DNA of 64,000 nt from Paenibacillus xylanexedens. GTDB taxonomy: Bacteria; Bacillota; Bacilli; Paenibacillales; Paenibacillaceae. The stretch spans positions 2,108,001 through 2,172,000 of the forward strand of contig NZ_VEBF01000001.1 in the NCBI RefSeq assembly GCF_007676705.1, read 5' to 3'. Shown in pieces: positions 16,897 to 26,684 of the stretch; the first letter of the stretch is position 1, and every line of letters begins with the position of its first letter. The position numbers were made by a program, and so were the translations under genes. Below the pieces are notes generated by a model. It was not told the origin of the DNA, made no database searches, and worked only from the letters and a program-made list of their open reading frames with translations.

Positions 16897-19053
16897 ATGT
16901 TTCAAATGGCCAAACGCGTACTCCTCAGCACAACACTGACACTCAGTTTACTTGCAGGGGGCGCACTTCCCTATCTGCCTGCTTCCGCGATCTATGCCGA
17001 TGCAGATACCGCGGTTACCAACAAGCAGAACTTTAGTACAGACGTCATCTATCAGATCTTTACGGACCGCTTCCTGGACGGCAACCCTTCCAACAACCCC
17101 AGCGGAGCTGCCTACGATGCCACTTGTAGCAACCTGAAGCTGTATTGTGGCGGCGACTGGCAGGGTTTGATCAACAAAATCAACGATAACTATTTTAGCG
17201 ATTTGGGCGTTACGGCATTGTGGATCTCCCAACCGGTTGAAAATATCTTCGCTACCATCAACTACGGCGGCGTGATCAACACAGCGTATCATGGCTACTG
17301 GGCACGTGATTTCAAGAAGACCAATCCGTATTTCGGAACAATGGCTGACTTTCAAAATCTGATTACAACCGCTCATGCCAAAGGTATCAAGATCGTAATT
17401 GACTTTGCACCGAACCATACGTCTCCTGCCATGGAAACCGACACGTCCTTTGCTGAGAATGGCAAGTTGTACGATAACGGTAATCTTGTTGGCGGATACA
17501 CGAATGATACGAATGGATATTTCCATCACAACGGCGGCTCCGATTTTTCCTCCCTGGAGAATGGTATTTACAAAAACCTCTATGACCTGGCTGACCTGAA
17601 TCACAATAACAGTACCATTGATCAATATTTCAAAGATGCGATCAAGCTCTGGCTTGATATGGGCGTGGACGGCATTCGTGTTGATGCGGTGAAACATATG
17701 CCTCTCGGCTGGCAAAAGAGCTGGATGTCCTCCATCTATGCACATAAACCTGTATTTACCTTCGGTGAATGGTTCCTGGGATCTGCTGCATCCGATGCGG
17801 ATAACACGGAATTTGCCAATGAATCCGGAATGAGCCTGCTTGATTTCCGCTTTAACTCTGCTGTACGTAACGTCTTCCGGGATAACACATCCAACATGTA
17901 TGCTCTGGATTCGATGATTACAGGCACAGCCGCAGATTACAATCAGGTGAATGATCAAGTTACGTTCATCGACAACCATGATATGGATCGGTTCAAAACA
18001 AGTGCCGTGAACAATCGTCGTCTGGAACAGGCGCTGGCCTTCACGCTGACTTCACGCGGCGTACCTGCCATCTATTATGGTACCGAACAGTATCTGACGG
18101 GTAACGGGGATCCTGATAATCGGGCCAAAATGCCATCCTTCTCCAAAACAACCACTGCCTTCAACGTGATCAGCAAGCTGGCACCTCTGCGTAAATCGAA
18201 TCCGGCTATCGCGTATGGATCTACCCAGCAGCGCTGGATCAGTAATGATGTGTACGTCTATGAACGCAAATTCGGTAACAGTGTAGCCGTGGTTGCAGTG
18301 AATCGCAATCTCTCCAATTCAACAAGTATCACGAATCTGAGTACTTCACTTCCAACAGGCAACTACACCGATGTACTGGGCGGCGCGCTGAACGGTAATA
18401 ACATCACTTCCACCAACGGCAACGTCTCTTCATTCACGCTGGCTGCCGGAGCAACCGCGGTCTGGCAGTATACCACGAGCGAAACGACACCAACCATCGG
18501 GCATGTGGGTCCTGTCATGGGCAAACCGGGTAATGTCGTTACGATTAGCGGACGCGGATTCGGTTCCACCAAAGGCACGGTATACTTCGGTACATCAGCC
18601 GTTACCGGTGCAGCCATTACATCCTGGGAAGATACACAGATTAAAGTTACGATCCCAGCTGTTGCCGCAGGCAATTATGCTGTAAAAGTAGCTGCGAATG
18701 GCGTCAACAGCAATGCGTATAACAACTTCACCATCCTTACGGGTGATCAGGTCACTGTACGATTTGTCATTAACAATGCTTCCACCACACTGGGTCAGAA
18801 CATCTATCTGACAGGTAACGTGGCAGAACTCGGCAACTGGAGTACAGGTGCAACAGCTATTGGGCCTGCTTTCAATCAGGTTATCCATGCCTACCCAACT
18901 TGGTACTATGATGTGAGCGTGCCAGCCGGGAAACAACTGGAGTTCAAATTCTTCAAGAAAAATGGTGCGACCATTACGTGGGAAGGTGGTTCCAACCACA
19001 CATTCACCACACCAGCCAGCGGTACAGCCACAGTTAATGTAAACTGGCAATAA
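16897..19053 (+). CDS. cgt: Cyclodextrin glucanotransferase (CGTase), secreted
   Basis: 718 residues, the full length of Paenibacillus CGTases. A signal peptide (cleavage near residue 34) is followed by the A/B/C domains of GH13: [17 protein letters not shown], nucleophile Asp263 (GIRVDAVKH), acid/base Glu291 (FGEW) and Asp362 ([10 protein letters not shown]). Tyr229 in [12 protein letters not shown] equals the central Tyr195 that favours cyclisation over hydrolysis. An IPT/TIG D domain (about 533-617) and a C-terminal CBM20 starch-binding domain ([17 protein letters not shown] ... TVNVNWQ) complete the five-domain layout. It converts starch outside the cell to cyclodextrins. It has its own promoter, leader RNA and cre-like site, and ends at a terminator. 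Confidence 0.97.
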   Translation: MFQMAKRVLLSTTLTLSLLAGGALPYLPASAIYADADTAVTNKQNFSTDVIYQIFTDRFLDGNPSNNPSGAAYDATCSNLKLYCGGDWQGLINKINDNYFSDLGVTALWISQPVENIFATINYGGVINTAYHGYWARDFKKTNPYFGTMADFQNLITTAHAKGIKIVIDFAPNHTSPAMETDTSFAENGKLYDNGNLVGGYTNDTNGYFHHNGGSDFSSLENGIYKNLYDLADLNHNNSTIDQYFKDAIKLWLDMGVDGIRVDAVKHMPLGWQKSWMSSIYAHKPVFTFGEWFLGSAASDADNTEFANESGMSLLDFRFNSAVRNVFRDNTSNMYALDSMITGTAADYNQVNDQVTFIDNHDMDRFKTSAVNNRRLEQALAFTLTSRGVPAIYYGTEQYLTGNGDPDNRAKMPSFSKTTTAFNVISKLAPLRKSNPAIAYGSTQQRWISNDVYVYERKFGNSVAVVAVNRNLSNSTSITNLSTSLPTGNYTDVLGGALNGNNITSTNGNVSSFTLAAGATAVWQYTTSETTPTIGHVGPVMGKPGNVVTISGRGFGSTKGTVYFGTSAVTGAAITSWEDTQIKVTIPAVAAGNYAVKVAANGVNSNAYNNFTILTGDQVTVRFVINNASTTLGQNIYLTGNVAELGNWSTGATAIGPAFNQVIHAYPTWYYDVSVPAGKQLEFKFFKKNGATITWEGGSNHTFTTPASGTATVNVNWQ

Positions 19054-19072
19054 GATAATCCGTCTATAAGCT

Positions 19073-19110
19073 AACCCGGAGTTACGCTAACACAGCGTAT
19101 GCTCCGGGTT
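19073..19110 (+). terminator. Intrinsic terminator after the CGTase gene
   Basis: AACCCGGAG (19073-19081) pairs with CTCCGGGTT (19102-19110), with ACGCT/AGCGT inside, and is followed by TTTTGCT. It begins 20 bp after the CGTase stop. Confidence 0.85.
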
Positions 19111-19146
19111 TTGCTATTGGATTAGCTATATAAGTTTCTCACATTT

Positions 19147-20433
19147 CTAATGATAGGTTCGAATCGACTTCAATGTTGTCGCTGCCAGAATCCCTGTTGC
19201 CAGCAGCAGTATGCCCACACCTTGCAGTACAGAAGCTGCCCCCCATTGATCTGCCAATATGGAGACCACCGTCAATCCCATAATGGGCGCCGTACTGGTA
19301 ATGGTGCCCACCACGCCATAGACTCTTCCTTGCAGTTCGTCCGGAACCGCTGTCCTCAGCATAATCTGGGTGAGCATTGTGCAGCAGGCGAACATCGCGC
19401 CTCCGCCCACGATGAACGGCAGTGCCATCATTGGCGAGGATATGTTCGATAGAAGAATATATATTGGTCCCAACACAATCAGACCGATAAACACCCATCT
19501 CCCTCTTCGCTTCAATCGTTTTCCTGAAGCAATCAGCACTGCAGAGCCAATCATGTATCCGAGTGGAATACAGGTTTCAATTAATCCAAACTGCACCGGA
19601 TTCGCCTCCCATACCTTGACCGCCATCACTTGAACCAGCATCATGGCCGACATGAAAAACAAAATCAGCACCGGATTGAGCAATACGATTGAACGGATCA
19701 AAGGGTTCCGATAGATGTAGCCAAACGAACTGCGCCACTCCTGAGCAAACGTGGTCTGCTGATTAATGGATCGCTGTACCTCAGGAAAGCGGCCCGCCAT
19801 CACTACACAGGCTGCGGACAACAGGAAGGTTGCCCCTGTAATTAATATGGCAACGAATCCGCCAAAGGCAGCAACAGCCACTCCCGCAGCGGCTAATCCA
19901 CTGATCCGGGCAAGATTATCTACCATATGAATGGTTCCGGTTGCTTGTTGAATATGCTCCCTGCCTACCATACTTGCTACAGAGGCGTGGAATGCAGGTG
20001 CCTGAAAAAGACTTGAAAACATGGATAGCGAAAGCAACAGCAGCACCACCGGGAACGGCGCATGCCAACCGAACAAGCTAATCGCAATCAGTACAGCCAT
20101 TACGCCCCGAAATACATCCGAGGCCAGCATCAGCTTCCTGCGATCCAATCGGTCCGCGACCGTACCCGCCACCGATCCAAACAGAAAGCTGACGGCCATA
20201 TTGCAGATCTGTACGGCCGCCATACTCTTCGCACTCCCGGTGGTCTGTAGCACCCACAGGCTGATCGCAATCCCATTGAAGCAATCCCCAAAGACCGAGA
20301 TCCCGTAGCCGTACAATATCCTGCGGAAAGTGACATTATGCCATAGTGTTCGCGGAGCTTTGGTATTATGCAACGCAGCTTGTCCATCTTGGTATCCCAT
20401 AACCTCAGGCTCACTGGACGGGTTCATGCCCAT
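19147..20433 (-). CDS. MFS transporter, EntS/DHA3-like exporter
   Basis: 428 residues with about 12 membrane segments. The loop motif GTVADRLDRRKLML and the opening NVTFRRILYGYGISVFGDCFNGIAISLW are typical of the DHA3 subfamily (EntS, MefA-like and tetracycline-type exporters). It exports an unidentified small molecule. It is convergent with the CGTase gene (gap about 90 bp, terminator between). On the minus strand it lies after the malG-like gene, separated by 147 bp with an inverted repeat, so it is probably a separate unit. Confidence 0.82.
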   Translation of the reverse strand: MGMNPSSEPEVMGYQDGQAALHNTKAPRTLWHNVTFRRILYGYGISVFGDCFNGIAISLWVLQTTGSAKSMAAVQICNMAVSFLFGSVAGTVADRLDRRKLMLASDVFRGVMAVLIAISLFGWHAPFPVVLLLLSLSMFSSLFQAPAFHASVASMVGREHIQQATGTIHMVDNLARISGLAAAGVAVAAFGGFVAILITGATFLLSAACVVMAGRFPEVQRSINQQTTFAQEWRSSFGYIYRNPLIRSIVLLNPVLILFFMSAMMLVQVMAVKVWEANPVQFGLIETCIPLGYMIGSAVLIASGKRLKRRGRWVFIGLIVLGPIYILLSNISSPMMALPFIVGGGAMFACCTMLTQIMLRTAVPDELQGRVYGVVGTITSTAPIMGLTVVSILADQWGAASVLQGVGILLLATGILAATTLKSIRTYH

Positions 20434-20473
20434 ACATCACGTTCCTCCCTAATCATGATTCGAGCCCATACAG

Positions 20474-20535
20474 AACCAGGCACTTCCGCTGCAGTGCCAG
20501 TCGACAAAGACATGACATCACGGAAGTGCCTGGTT
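20474..20535 (-). terminator. Perfect 15-bp inverted repeat after the maltodextrin ABC operon
   Basis: AACCAGGCACTTCCG (20474-20488) and CGGAAGTGCCTGGTT (20521-20535) are perfectly complementary around a 32-nt loop. It lies about 45 bp past the stop of the malG-like gene. There is no U tract, so the terminator role is presumed from position. Confidence 0.5.
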
Positions 20536-20580
20536 GGAGTGCCGCAAGTATCGCGGCTGACTATGCTGTTATGGCACGGT

Positions 20581-21417
20581 TTACCCTTTAGAGGCTCCTG
20601 CCGTCAGACCCTGAACAAGGAATCGCTGCAGGAAAACAAACAGCAGTGTAATTGGAATGGCGATCAGAACTGCACCCGCAGCGAACATCGTAAAGTTACT
20701 GTCCTGATACCGGTTGACCAGATCCCACATGCCTACTGCAAGCGTCCAGTTTTCCTTTGTCCGCAGCACCAATCGAGCAAAAATAAAGTCCATCCACGCA
20801 CCCGTGAAGCTGGTCAGCGCCACATAAGTTAGCATTGGCTTGGATAAGGGCAGGATGATGCTGGTGAATACCCGCAGGTGACTCGCACCATCCATGCGCG
20901 CCGCTTCGTCCAGGCTGCGCGGGATGGTGTCAAAGAAACCTTTGACGATAAATCCGCCCAGTACCGCTCCTGATGAATAGACCAGAATGAGCGCAGCGTG
21001 GGTGTCGAGCAATTTAATTTGCAGCAAAATGATATAGATTGCAATCATGCTCATGAAACTCGGGAACATGCCGAGGATTAGCATGGTGGAGAGAATCGTT
21101 TTACGTCCACGAAAGCGGAAGCGGGACAAGGCATACATCCCGAGTGTCACCATCAACGTGGAGAAGATCATTGTGAAAAAGGCGATTTTCAGCGTATTCA
21201 TATACCATCTGCCGTACATAAAGGACGGGTTATTGAACAGCTCGCCGTAATGGGTCAGCGTGAAAGCTTCCGGCCATAACCGTTCACTGAATAATGCCGC
21301 ACCGGGTCTCAGGGAAGAGAGAAAGATCCAGAGTACCGGATAGATGGAGACAACGGCGATGATCAGCAACAGCACATAACTCAGGGCCAAACGCAGCGGA
21401 TTATTACGTGTCTTCAT
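20581..21417 (-). CDS. Maltodextrin/cyclodextrin ABC permease, MalG type
   Basis: 278 residues with six membrane segments. The EAA-like coupling motif is SLDEAARMDGASHLRVFTSIILPLSKPML near residue 185, the standard binding-protein-dependent permease motif. It follows the MalF-like gene with an ATGA overlap. With the neighbouring MalF-like and binding proteins it forms a CUT1 sugar importer. The matching ATPase is not in the window, as usual in Firmicutes where a shared MsmX-type ATPase serves several importers. The substrate is inferred from CGTase and CDase nearby. Confidence 0.93.
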   Translation of the reverse strand: MKTRNNPLRLALSYVLLLIIAVVSIYPVLWIFLSSLRPGAALFSERLWPEAFTLTHYGELFNNPSFMYGRWYMNTLKIAFFTMIFSTLMVTLGMYALSRFRFRGRKTILSTMLILGMFPSFMSMIAIYIILLQIKLLDTHAALILVYSSGAVLGGFIVKGFFDTIPRSLDEAARMDGASHLRVFTSIILPLSKPMLTYVALTSFTGAWMDFIFARLVLRTKENWTLAVGMWDLVNRYQDSNFTMFAAGAVLIAIPITLLFVFLQRFLVQGLTAGASKG

Positions 21418-22769
21418 TGAATCATGTCCTCCTCCTTGAATGATTTGGAGCGGCGGAAGTTCCAGATAGAGAATGAAGCGATAATAAGGAAGATGATAAT
21501 ACCTACTGCTGAAGCCATGTTGAATTTGTTATTGTCGAGTGTGAGCTTGTAGAGCCAGGTCACCAGCAGGTCCGTTGCCCCTGCGTACTGGTAGTCTCCC
21601 CGCAGCGGATTCCCGTTGGTCAGCAGGAAGATGACATTGAAGTTGTTGAAGTTTCCGGCGAATTGCATGATGAGTACCGGGGTTGTGGCAAAAAGAATGA
21701 ACGGCATGGTAATGATCCGGAATTTCTGAAACGCAGATGCTCCGTCCACTTCGGCAGCCTCATAGAGGTCACGAGGGATGGCTGTCAATACACCCAGAAT
21801 CAGCACCATACTGACCGGAATACCGATCCACATATTGACGACAATAACGGTGACCTTAGCCCAGAACGGATCTGTCAGCCAGGGTAATCCCTCGAGCCCA
21901 AACGCTCTCATGTACGTATTGATCGGACCAAACTGACCATTGAACAGATTTCGCATGAGCAGCAAGGAGATGATCTGCGGGATCGCATAAGGCAAAATAA
22001 AGATCGTCCGCCACAGCTTCTTGAAGCGTATGCCACGCTGTTCAATCAACAGTGCTACTAACACGCCTCCAAAATAGGTGGTGACTGTCGCAAGGATGGC
22101 CCAGATGACCGTCCAGGTCAGAACGCCGTAGAATGTCTGACTCCAGGATTTCAGTTGGATCAGATCACTGAACGTCTTGAAGCCTACCCAGTCCACGAGT
22201 TTTGCTGGCGGAATATGATCCGGGGCCGAATAGTTGGTAAACGCGATCGTGATCGTAAACAGGATGGGCATAACGGTGAAGAAAAGAATACCCAGTGCCG
22301 GGATGGACAGGAACAGATACGGAAAGTTTTTGTCCATCATGTTCCGAAGCGATGCCGCTGCGCCCAGGGTCTGCTTGCCTTCCTCCCTCGCGAGCCCCGT
22401 GACGTATGCATCCCGAATATTCAGGATGTAGATTAGGATAAACACAAAAAACACCAGCAGTACGATAATGCCATCAAGCAGCAAAAAGATGGAATGGTCT
22501 CCCCTTTGAAGTACAGTGGAACCATTCACTTTGACAAAACGCTGTGTATTTTCCCCCAGTGTCCATATGCCCCATACGGCCTGTGACAGGCGAGGAAGCA
22601 GGTACGCAAGCCCTGCCCCCTCCAGTAACAGTAGACAAATCCCCTTAATCCATTGTCGATTGTACAGCTGTCCAAGACCTTGCAGTATGATGGAACATAT
22701 GGCCGCTGTCATCCGATGTTGTCTTTCCCTGTTCGGTCCAACAGGCACCGGGACATGCTGCTGTTGCAT
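21414..22769 (-). CDS. Maltodextrin/cyclodextrin ABC permease, MalF type
   Basis: 451 residues, longer than most CUT1 permeases because of an N-terminal hydrophobic region (residues about 20-130), as in MalF. The coupling motif DLYEAAEVDGASAFQKFRIITMPFI lies near residue 340. An insertion at about 120-150 with RDAYVTGLAREEGKQ precedes the transport core. It pairs with the MalG-like protein downstream (4-bp overlap) and lies 43 bp after the binding-protein gene. Confidence 0.93.
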   Translation of the reverse strand: MQQQHVPVPVGPNRERQHRMTAAICSIILQGLGQLYNRQWIKGICLLLLEGAGLAYLLPRLSQAVWGIWTLGENTQRFVKVNGSTVLQRGDHSIFLLLDGIIVLLVFFVFILIYILNIRDAYVTGLAREEGKQTLGAAASLRNMMDKNFPYLFLSIPALGILFFTVMPILFTITIAFTNYSAPDHIPPAKLVDWVGFKTFSDLIQLKSWSQTFYGVLTWTVIWAILATVTTYFGGVLVALLIEQRGIRFKKLWRTIFILPYAIPQIISLLLMRNLFNGQFGPINTYMRAFGLEGLPWLTDPFWAKVTVIVVNMWIGIPVSMVLILGVLTAIPRDLYEAAEVDGASAFQKFRIITMPFILFATTPVLIMQFAGNFNNFNVIFLLTNGNPLRGDYQYAGATDLLVTWLYKLTLDNNKFNMASAVGIIIFLIIASFSIWNFRRSKSFKEEDMIQ

Positions 22770-22812
22770 TCGCTCTCTCCTCCCCGCCTATTGCTAACCT
22801 GGTCGTTCGTCC

Positions 22813-24099
22813 TTATTGGACGGTTGCAAGGCTTTCCTGGATCTGTTTCACAGCGTTATCCAGTGATGCCTTCACGTCCTTATCGGTATCCCATATATCC
22901 GTAATGGCCGAAGTGATCGGTCCCCATACGCTGTCCATGGCAGGAAGCGAAGGCATCGGTGTTGAGTTGTTGAACTGTTCCAAGAACGCCTTGTTGATTG
23001 GGTCCTCCTGCAGCTTCGGATCAGCAGCCACGTTCTTGTTCGCAGGAAGTGTACCGTTCAGGTCAAAGTTCTCCATCTGAGCTTCTTCATTGGAAAGGAA
23101 CGCTGCCAAGAGCTTCGACGCATTCGGATATTGCGTAAATGCATTCACATAATAGGCTTTAACGCCTGAGAAGGAGGTCATCGGTTTGCCATCGATTGCA
23201 GGAAGCGGAGCAACGCCAAAATCAATACCTGCATTGCGATAATCAGCAATGGTCCATGGACCGTTAATGTCCATAGCCAGCTTGCCGCTGGAGAATAATC
23301 CCTTTTTGATATCATAGTTCACGTCACCCATCTTAAGCGGCAGCACTTCCGACTTCAGCGTCTGCAAGAACTGTCCACCCTTCTGGGCTCCTTCGTTATT
23401 CAGACCGAGATCTGCACTGTCCATCCCGTTGTCCCCGAAAATATAACCGCCCTGCGAAGCCAGGAACGCATAATTATAGTAAAATTGCTGCAATTCCCAC
23501 ATCAACGCATACTGATTGGACTTCACATTATTGAACGTCTTGGCGAAACTGATTATCTCATCGAAGTTTTTCGGAGCTTCCGGATAGAGTGCCTTGTTAT
23601 AGAAAAGGGCATAGGTCTCCACGCTGTACGGATAGCCGTACAGAATATCCTTGAACGTCACCGCCTTCAGTGCGTTGTCGCTGGTGTTCTCTACGGTCTC
23701 TGCTTCGAATATGTCGTTGGGCAGAATAAGTCCCGCCTCTGAAGCGCTACCAATCTTATCGTGTGGGAAAACGACAACATCTGCCGCCAGACCCGCCGGG
23801 CCATCCGTGGTCAGCTTGGTTACCTGATCGGTTGGAGGCAACTCCTCCATTTTGACGGTTACCCCATACTTCTCTTCGAATTTTTTGGCTCTTTGCTCAA
23901 TAAAGCTGCTTTGATTTTTGTCCTCCCAGATCACCAGGGTTGCGCCTTCTTCAGGCTGCAGGTTCTCGGCTGTCAGTTGTACAACCTCCTCCGGATTCTC
24001 ACCTGCCGTTGTTGGAGATGTGCTTCCACCTCCCGTAGAGCACGCAGCCAGTGTAAAAGCCATCATGACGGACAATGTTGCCCCTTGCCATTTTCTCAT
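22813..24099 (-). CDS. Maltodextrin/cyclodextrin-binding lipoprotein, MalE type
   Basis: The start is taken as ATG 24099 (preceded by AAGGGGAC), giving 428 residues with a classical lipoprotein signal ending at FTLAAC (cysteine near residue 19). A longer frame from 24267 would add 56 residues upstream of the signal peptide and is not credible. ATLVIWEDKNQSSFIEQRAKKFEEKYGVTVKMEELP is the start of a SBP_bac_1 sugar-binding domain. LAMDINGPWTIADYRNAGIDFGVAPLPAIDGKP is characteristic of MalE/CymE-type maltodextrin receptors. First gene of the malEFG-like operon, with LacI-type operators upstream at 24198 and 24334. Confidence 0.93.
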   Translation of the reverse strand: MRKWQGATLSVMMAFTLAACSTGGGSTSPTTAGENPEEVVQLTAENLQPEEGATLVIWEDKNQSSFIEQRAKKFEEKYGVTVKMEELPPTDQVTKLTTDGPAGLAADVVVFPHDKIGSASEAGLILPNDIFEAETVENTSDNALKAVTFKDILYGYPYSVETYALFYNKALYPEAPKNFDEIISFAKTFNNVKSNQYALMWELQQFYYNYAFLASQGGYIFGDNGMDSADLGLNNEGAQKGGQFLQTLKSEVLPLKMGDVNYDIKKGLFSSGKLAMDINGPWTIADYRNAGIDFGVAPLPAIDGKPMTSFSGVKAYYVNAFTQYPNASKLLAAFLSNEEAQMENFDLNGTLPANKNVAADPKLQEDPINKAFLEQFNNSTPMPSLPAMDSVWGPITSAITDIWDTDKDVKASLDNAVKQIQESLATVQ

Positions 24100-24197
24100 G
24101 TAAAATGTCCCCTTCCCTCTGCTTGGTCCAACAAAGTTCGCGCTTTTCACCCTTTTGTCTGCGTATGTTGTCAGGTTTCGCATTCCATAATCACCGT

Positions 24198-24217
24198 TGT
24201 ACAAACGTTTGCTCAAA
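24198..24217. promoter_or_regulatory. LacI-family operator 1
   Basis: TTGTACAAACGTTTGCTCAA is a near-palindrome centred on the ACGT of AAACGTTT, the typical LacI/GalR operator form. It lies about 100 bp upstream of the malE-like start, so the LacI-type protein encoded divergently at 24546 is the probable ligand-responsive repressor. Confidence 0.75.
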
Positions 24218-24333
24218 TGGAAGACAAGATTACCTATCCGTTCAATATGTAGGGAGAAACAAGTCAAGAAGTATGTAATTCCACCGATGTAAGCGCTACA
24301 ATAACAATCACATCATACAATACTGCACTTTCT

Positions 24334-24353
24334 TTGCACAAACGTTTGCACAA
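24334..24353. promoter_or_regulatory. LacI-family operator 2
   Basis: TTGCACAAACGTTTGCACAA repeats the core of operator 1 (CAAACGTTTG). It lies 136 bp further from malE, in the intergenic region shared with the regulator gene. Two spaced operators allow DNA looping and autoregulation. A weaker site, TGTAAGCGCTACA, lies between them at 24288. The rest of 24354-24545 shows nothing more. Confidence 0.78.
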
Positions 24354-24545
24354 GCCATATTTGTTCAATTTCAACCAATTTCTTTCTTCTATCTACAGTA
24401 ATTTCCTGTTTCCTTGTTCTGACTCTTTCTTCCTTAATTTTACTTCACGTGCATCCCTTACTCGGCAGTTAGCAATTGATTTCTCATATCCTTTGGATTA
24501 CCATAGGAGAATATTTATACGATTGTTCAGAAGGGATTTTTTCAC

Positions 24546-25580
24546 ATGATTACGATCAAGGATATTGCCAAATTGGCGGGTGTTTCCCCTTCTACAGTGT
24601 CACGGGTGATTTCCAACCATCCCAGAATCAGCACCGAGACGTCTCTCAAAGTGAAGCAAATCATGAAAGAATTGAACTACCATCCCAACATCATGGCGAA
24701 GAGCCTCGTGTCTAAAACAACACATACCCTTGGGATTATGCTTCCGCGTCCTGCAGAAGAGTTGTTTCAAAATTACTTTTTCGGAGAATTGCTGCGAGGT
24801 ATTATTACGCATGCCACCCGTATGAATTATGAATTGCTGCTAACAACCGAAACATCATCAGACAATGAATTGCATGCGATATCCCGCCTCGTGCATGGTC
24901 GTAGGGTGGATGGCATTCTGCTGCTTGGGTCCAAACGGGACGATCCTATCATTTCATTTTTGGAAGCGGAAAAGTTTCCTTTTGTGTTAATCGGTCGCAG
25001 TGAAGCTCATCCAAATGCCCCCATGGTGGATAACGATAATGTGCAGACCGCTTATGATGCGACGCATCATCTGATCGCCCAGGGACATACTCGAATTGGA
25101 TTTGTCAGCGGACCACCGGACATTACGTTATCGCATGATCGCATGCTAGGATACCAAAAAGCGCTCGCCCAAGCCGGGCTGGATGCGAATAGTGATTGGA
25201 TTGTGGAAGGCGAATTCCTCCAGGAAAGTGGATTCAGAGCCATGTCGCTGTTCATGTCCTTACCGGACAGACCCACCGCAATTGTTGTCATTGATGACAA
25301 CGTGGCCTTCGGGGTATTGAGAGCTCTTGCCGAGCTTCATTATCTGGTGCCTGAAGATATCAGTGTCGTCAGTTTTAACAATATTGCTTTATCAGAACTG
25401 GCTTCACCCCCACTAAGCTCTATAGATATCGGAACCTATCAGCTTGGCTACACAGCCGTTCAGGTGTTGTTGAAAATTCTAAGCGGGGAATCACAGCCTC
25501 ATAATCCGGTCATTATTCCCCATCGTCTGATCGTGCGTGAATCCTCACTCTTTTCCAAGCCAAAGCCACCCTCAGATTGA
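24546..25580 (+). CDS. LacI/GalR-family regulator, MalR-like
   Basis: 344 residues. The N-terminal helix-turn-helix TIKDIAKLAGVSPSTVSRVI (residues 3-22) and hinge YHPNIMAKSLVSKTTHTLGI are classical for LacI proteins. The sugar-binding core contains DGILLLGSKRDDPI, GHTRIGFVSGP and PEDISVVSFNN. It is divergent from the malEFG-like operon, with two strong operators between them. It probably represses maltodextrin uptake until an oligosaccharide binds. It may also bind the related sites at 16823 and 25606. Confidence 0.93.
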   Translation: MITIKDIAKLAGVSPSTVSRVISNHPRISTETSLKVKQIMKELNYHPNIMAKSLVSKTTHTLGIMLPRPAEELFQNYFFGELLRGIITHATRMNYELLLTTETSSDNELHAISRLVHGRRVDGILLLGSKRDDPIISFLEAEKFPFVLIGRSEAHPNAPMVDNDNVQTAYDATHHLIAQGHTRIGFVSGPPDITLSHDRMLGYQKALAQAGLDANSDWIVEGEFLQESGFRAMSLFMSLPDRPTAIVVIDDNVAFGVLRALAELHYLVPEDISVVSFNNIALSELASPPLSSIDIGTYQLGYTAVQVLLKILSGESQPHNPVIIPHRLIVRESSLFSKPKPPSD

Positions 25581-25605
25581 TTCATTTCGAGCATCCGTGT
25601 AGTAA

Positions 25606-25619
25606 TGCAAACGTTTGTC
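25606..25619. promoter_or_regulatory. LacI-type operator sequence downstream of the regulator gene
   Basis: TGCAAACGTTTGTC shares the CAAACGTTTG core with the two operators at 24198 and 24334. It is 26 bp after the stop codon of the regulator and not in front of an obvious promoter. It could be a distal loop partner or chance. Confidence 0.4.
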
Positions 25620-25667
25620 CTACACGAACTATGAGTTGTTATCCACAGTACGTAGGTGCATAGGTGC

Positions 25668-25701
25668 AAAAAAAAGAAGCCGCATATACTCATGCGGCTT
25701 C
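25668..25701 (-). terminator. Intrinsic terminator after the SDR gene
   Basis: GAAGCCGCAT (25676-25685) and ATGCGGCTTC (25692-25701) form a perfect 10-bp stem with a 6-nt loop. On the minus strand it is followed by eight U residues. It may also end transcripts of the LacI gene from the other side. Confidence 0.92.
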
Positions 25702-25752
25702 CTGAATTTACACATTATTTCCGTACTCCATGCTCGACTGCACTTGAATGGA

Positions 25753-26511
25753 TTAGTAAGAGCTCCAGCCAGCATCTGCTGTAACGACAGTTCCGTTCAC
25801 GAAGCTGGACTCGTCAGATCCAAGGAACAACGCCACTTTGGCGATCTCTTCGCTCGTCCCGATGCGTGGGTTGATTGCCATCCCAAGCTGTTGCCGCCCT
25901 GCACCGAAATGGCTAATACCTGTCATGGAGGAGCTGATATTGGTTGCCACAGCGCCTGGAGCGATCGCATTACAGCGAATGCCTTGCTCAGCATACATGT
26001 ACCCTGTATTTTTGGTGAAGCCCACGACCGCATGTTTGGAAGCCGTATACGCTGCTCCTGCACGTCCGCCGTGTAGGCCCCCTGCCGAAGCAATGTTCAC
26101 GATAACACCTTTTTGTTTTTCCAGGAAGATCGGCAATACTTTACGCGTTGTCCGCATCACACTGGTCGTGTTCACAGCGAACAATCTCTCCCACTTCTCA
26201 TCCGTTACATCTGCTGCCGGCTCCATGCCATCCATAATTCCCGCATTGTTAACCAGAATATCTACTGTACCGTATGTGCTAACCGTCGTATCAACCAGAT
26301 TTTGCACATCTTCTTCTTTGGCTACATTGGCCAGAACGACAATCGCTTCTCCGCCCTGTGCTTTAATATCATTGACTACCGCTTGTGCGGATTCTTCGTT
26401 AATATCCGATACGACGACTTTCGCGCCTTCTTGAGCATACAACGTGGCAATTGCTTTCCCCATACCTGAACCAGCACCTGTAACAACTGCAACTTTATCT
26501 TGAAGTTTCAT
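25753..26511 (-). CDS. Short-chain dehydrogenase/reductase (SDR)
   Basis: 252 residues. The Rossmann nucleotide motif TGAGSGMG is at 11-18, NNAG at 88-91, and the catalytic set Ser142, Tyr155, Lys159 (YTASK). An acidic residue after the second strand (SDINEE, Asp36) suggests NAD(H) preference. Close in pattern to glucose 1-dehydrogenase / 3-oxoacyl-ACP reductase-like oxidoreductases; the substrate is unknown. It is divergent from the TetR gene at 26930 with a perfect TetR-type palindrome 38 bp upstream of its start, so it is the likely target of that repressor. Confidence 0.9.
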   Translation of the reverse strand: MKLQDKVAVVTGAGSGMGKAIATLYAQEGAKVVVSDINEESAQAVVNDIKAQGGEAIVVLANVAKEEDVQNLVDTTVSTYGTVDILVNNAGIMDGMEPAADVTDEKWERLFAVNTTSVMRTTRKVLPIFLEKQKGVIVNIASAGGLHGGRAGAAYTASKHAVVGFTKNTGYMYAEQGIRCNAIAPGAVATNISSSMTGISHFGAGRQQLGMAINPRIGTSEEIAKVALFLGSDESSFVNGTVVTADAGWSSY

Positions 26512-26548
26512 TCCATGTATCCTCCTTTGTGTATTCGTTTACAATAAG

Positions 26549-26570
26549 TTAACAAACAAATGTTCATTAA
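26549..26570. promoter_or_regulatory. Candidate TetR operator upstream of the SDR gene
   Basis: Pattern TTAAnnAACA (26549-26558) followed after two bases by its exact inverse TGTTnnTTAA (26561-26570). It is in the promoter region of the SDR gene and near the divergent TetR gene. Confidence 0.65.
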
Positions 26571-26684
26571 CTCCTATCCTTAGTATAATAAGTCATAGCG
26601 TTTCACTTCAATCAGTAAAAGCTTGTCCAGTTGTACGTTAAACAACACTAATAAGCCTTTTTGTTCTTTAACTAATAAAGCGAA

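Noticed and set aside
24100..24267. N-terminal extension of the MalE-like protein to 24267
   Set aside because: It would place 56 residues before a classical lipoprotein signal peptide.
24288..24300. TGTAAGCGCTACA as a full cre site
   Set aside because: One base is missing from the 14-bp palindrome, so only a weak site is possible.
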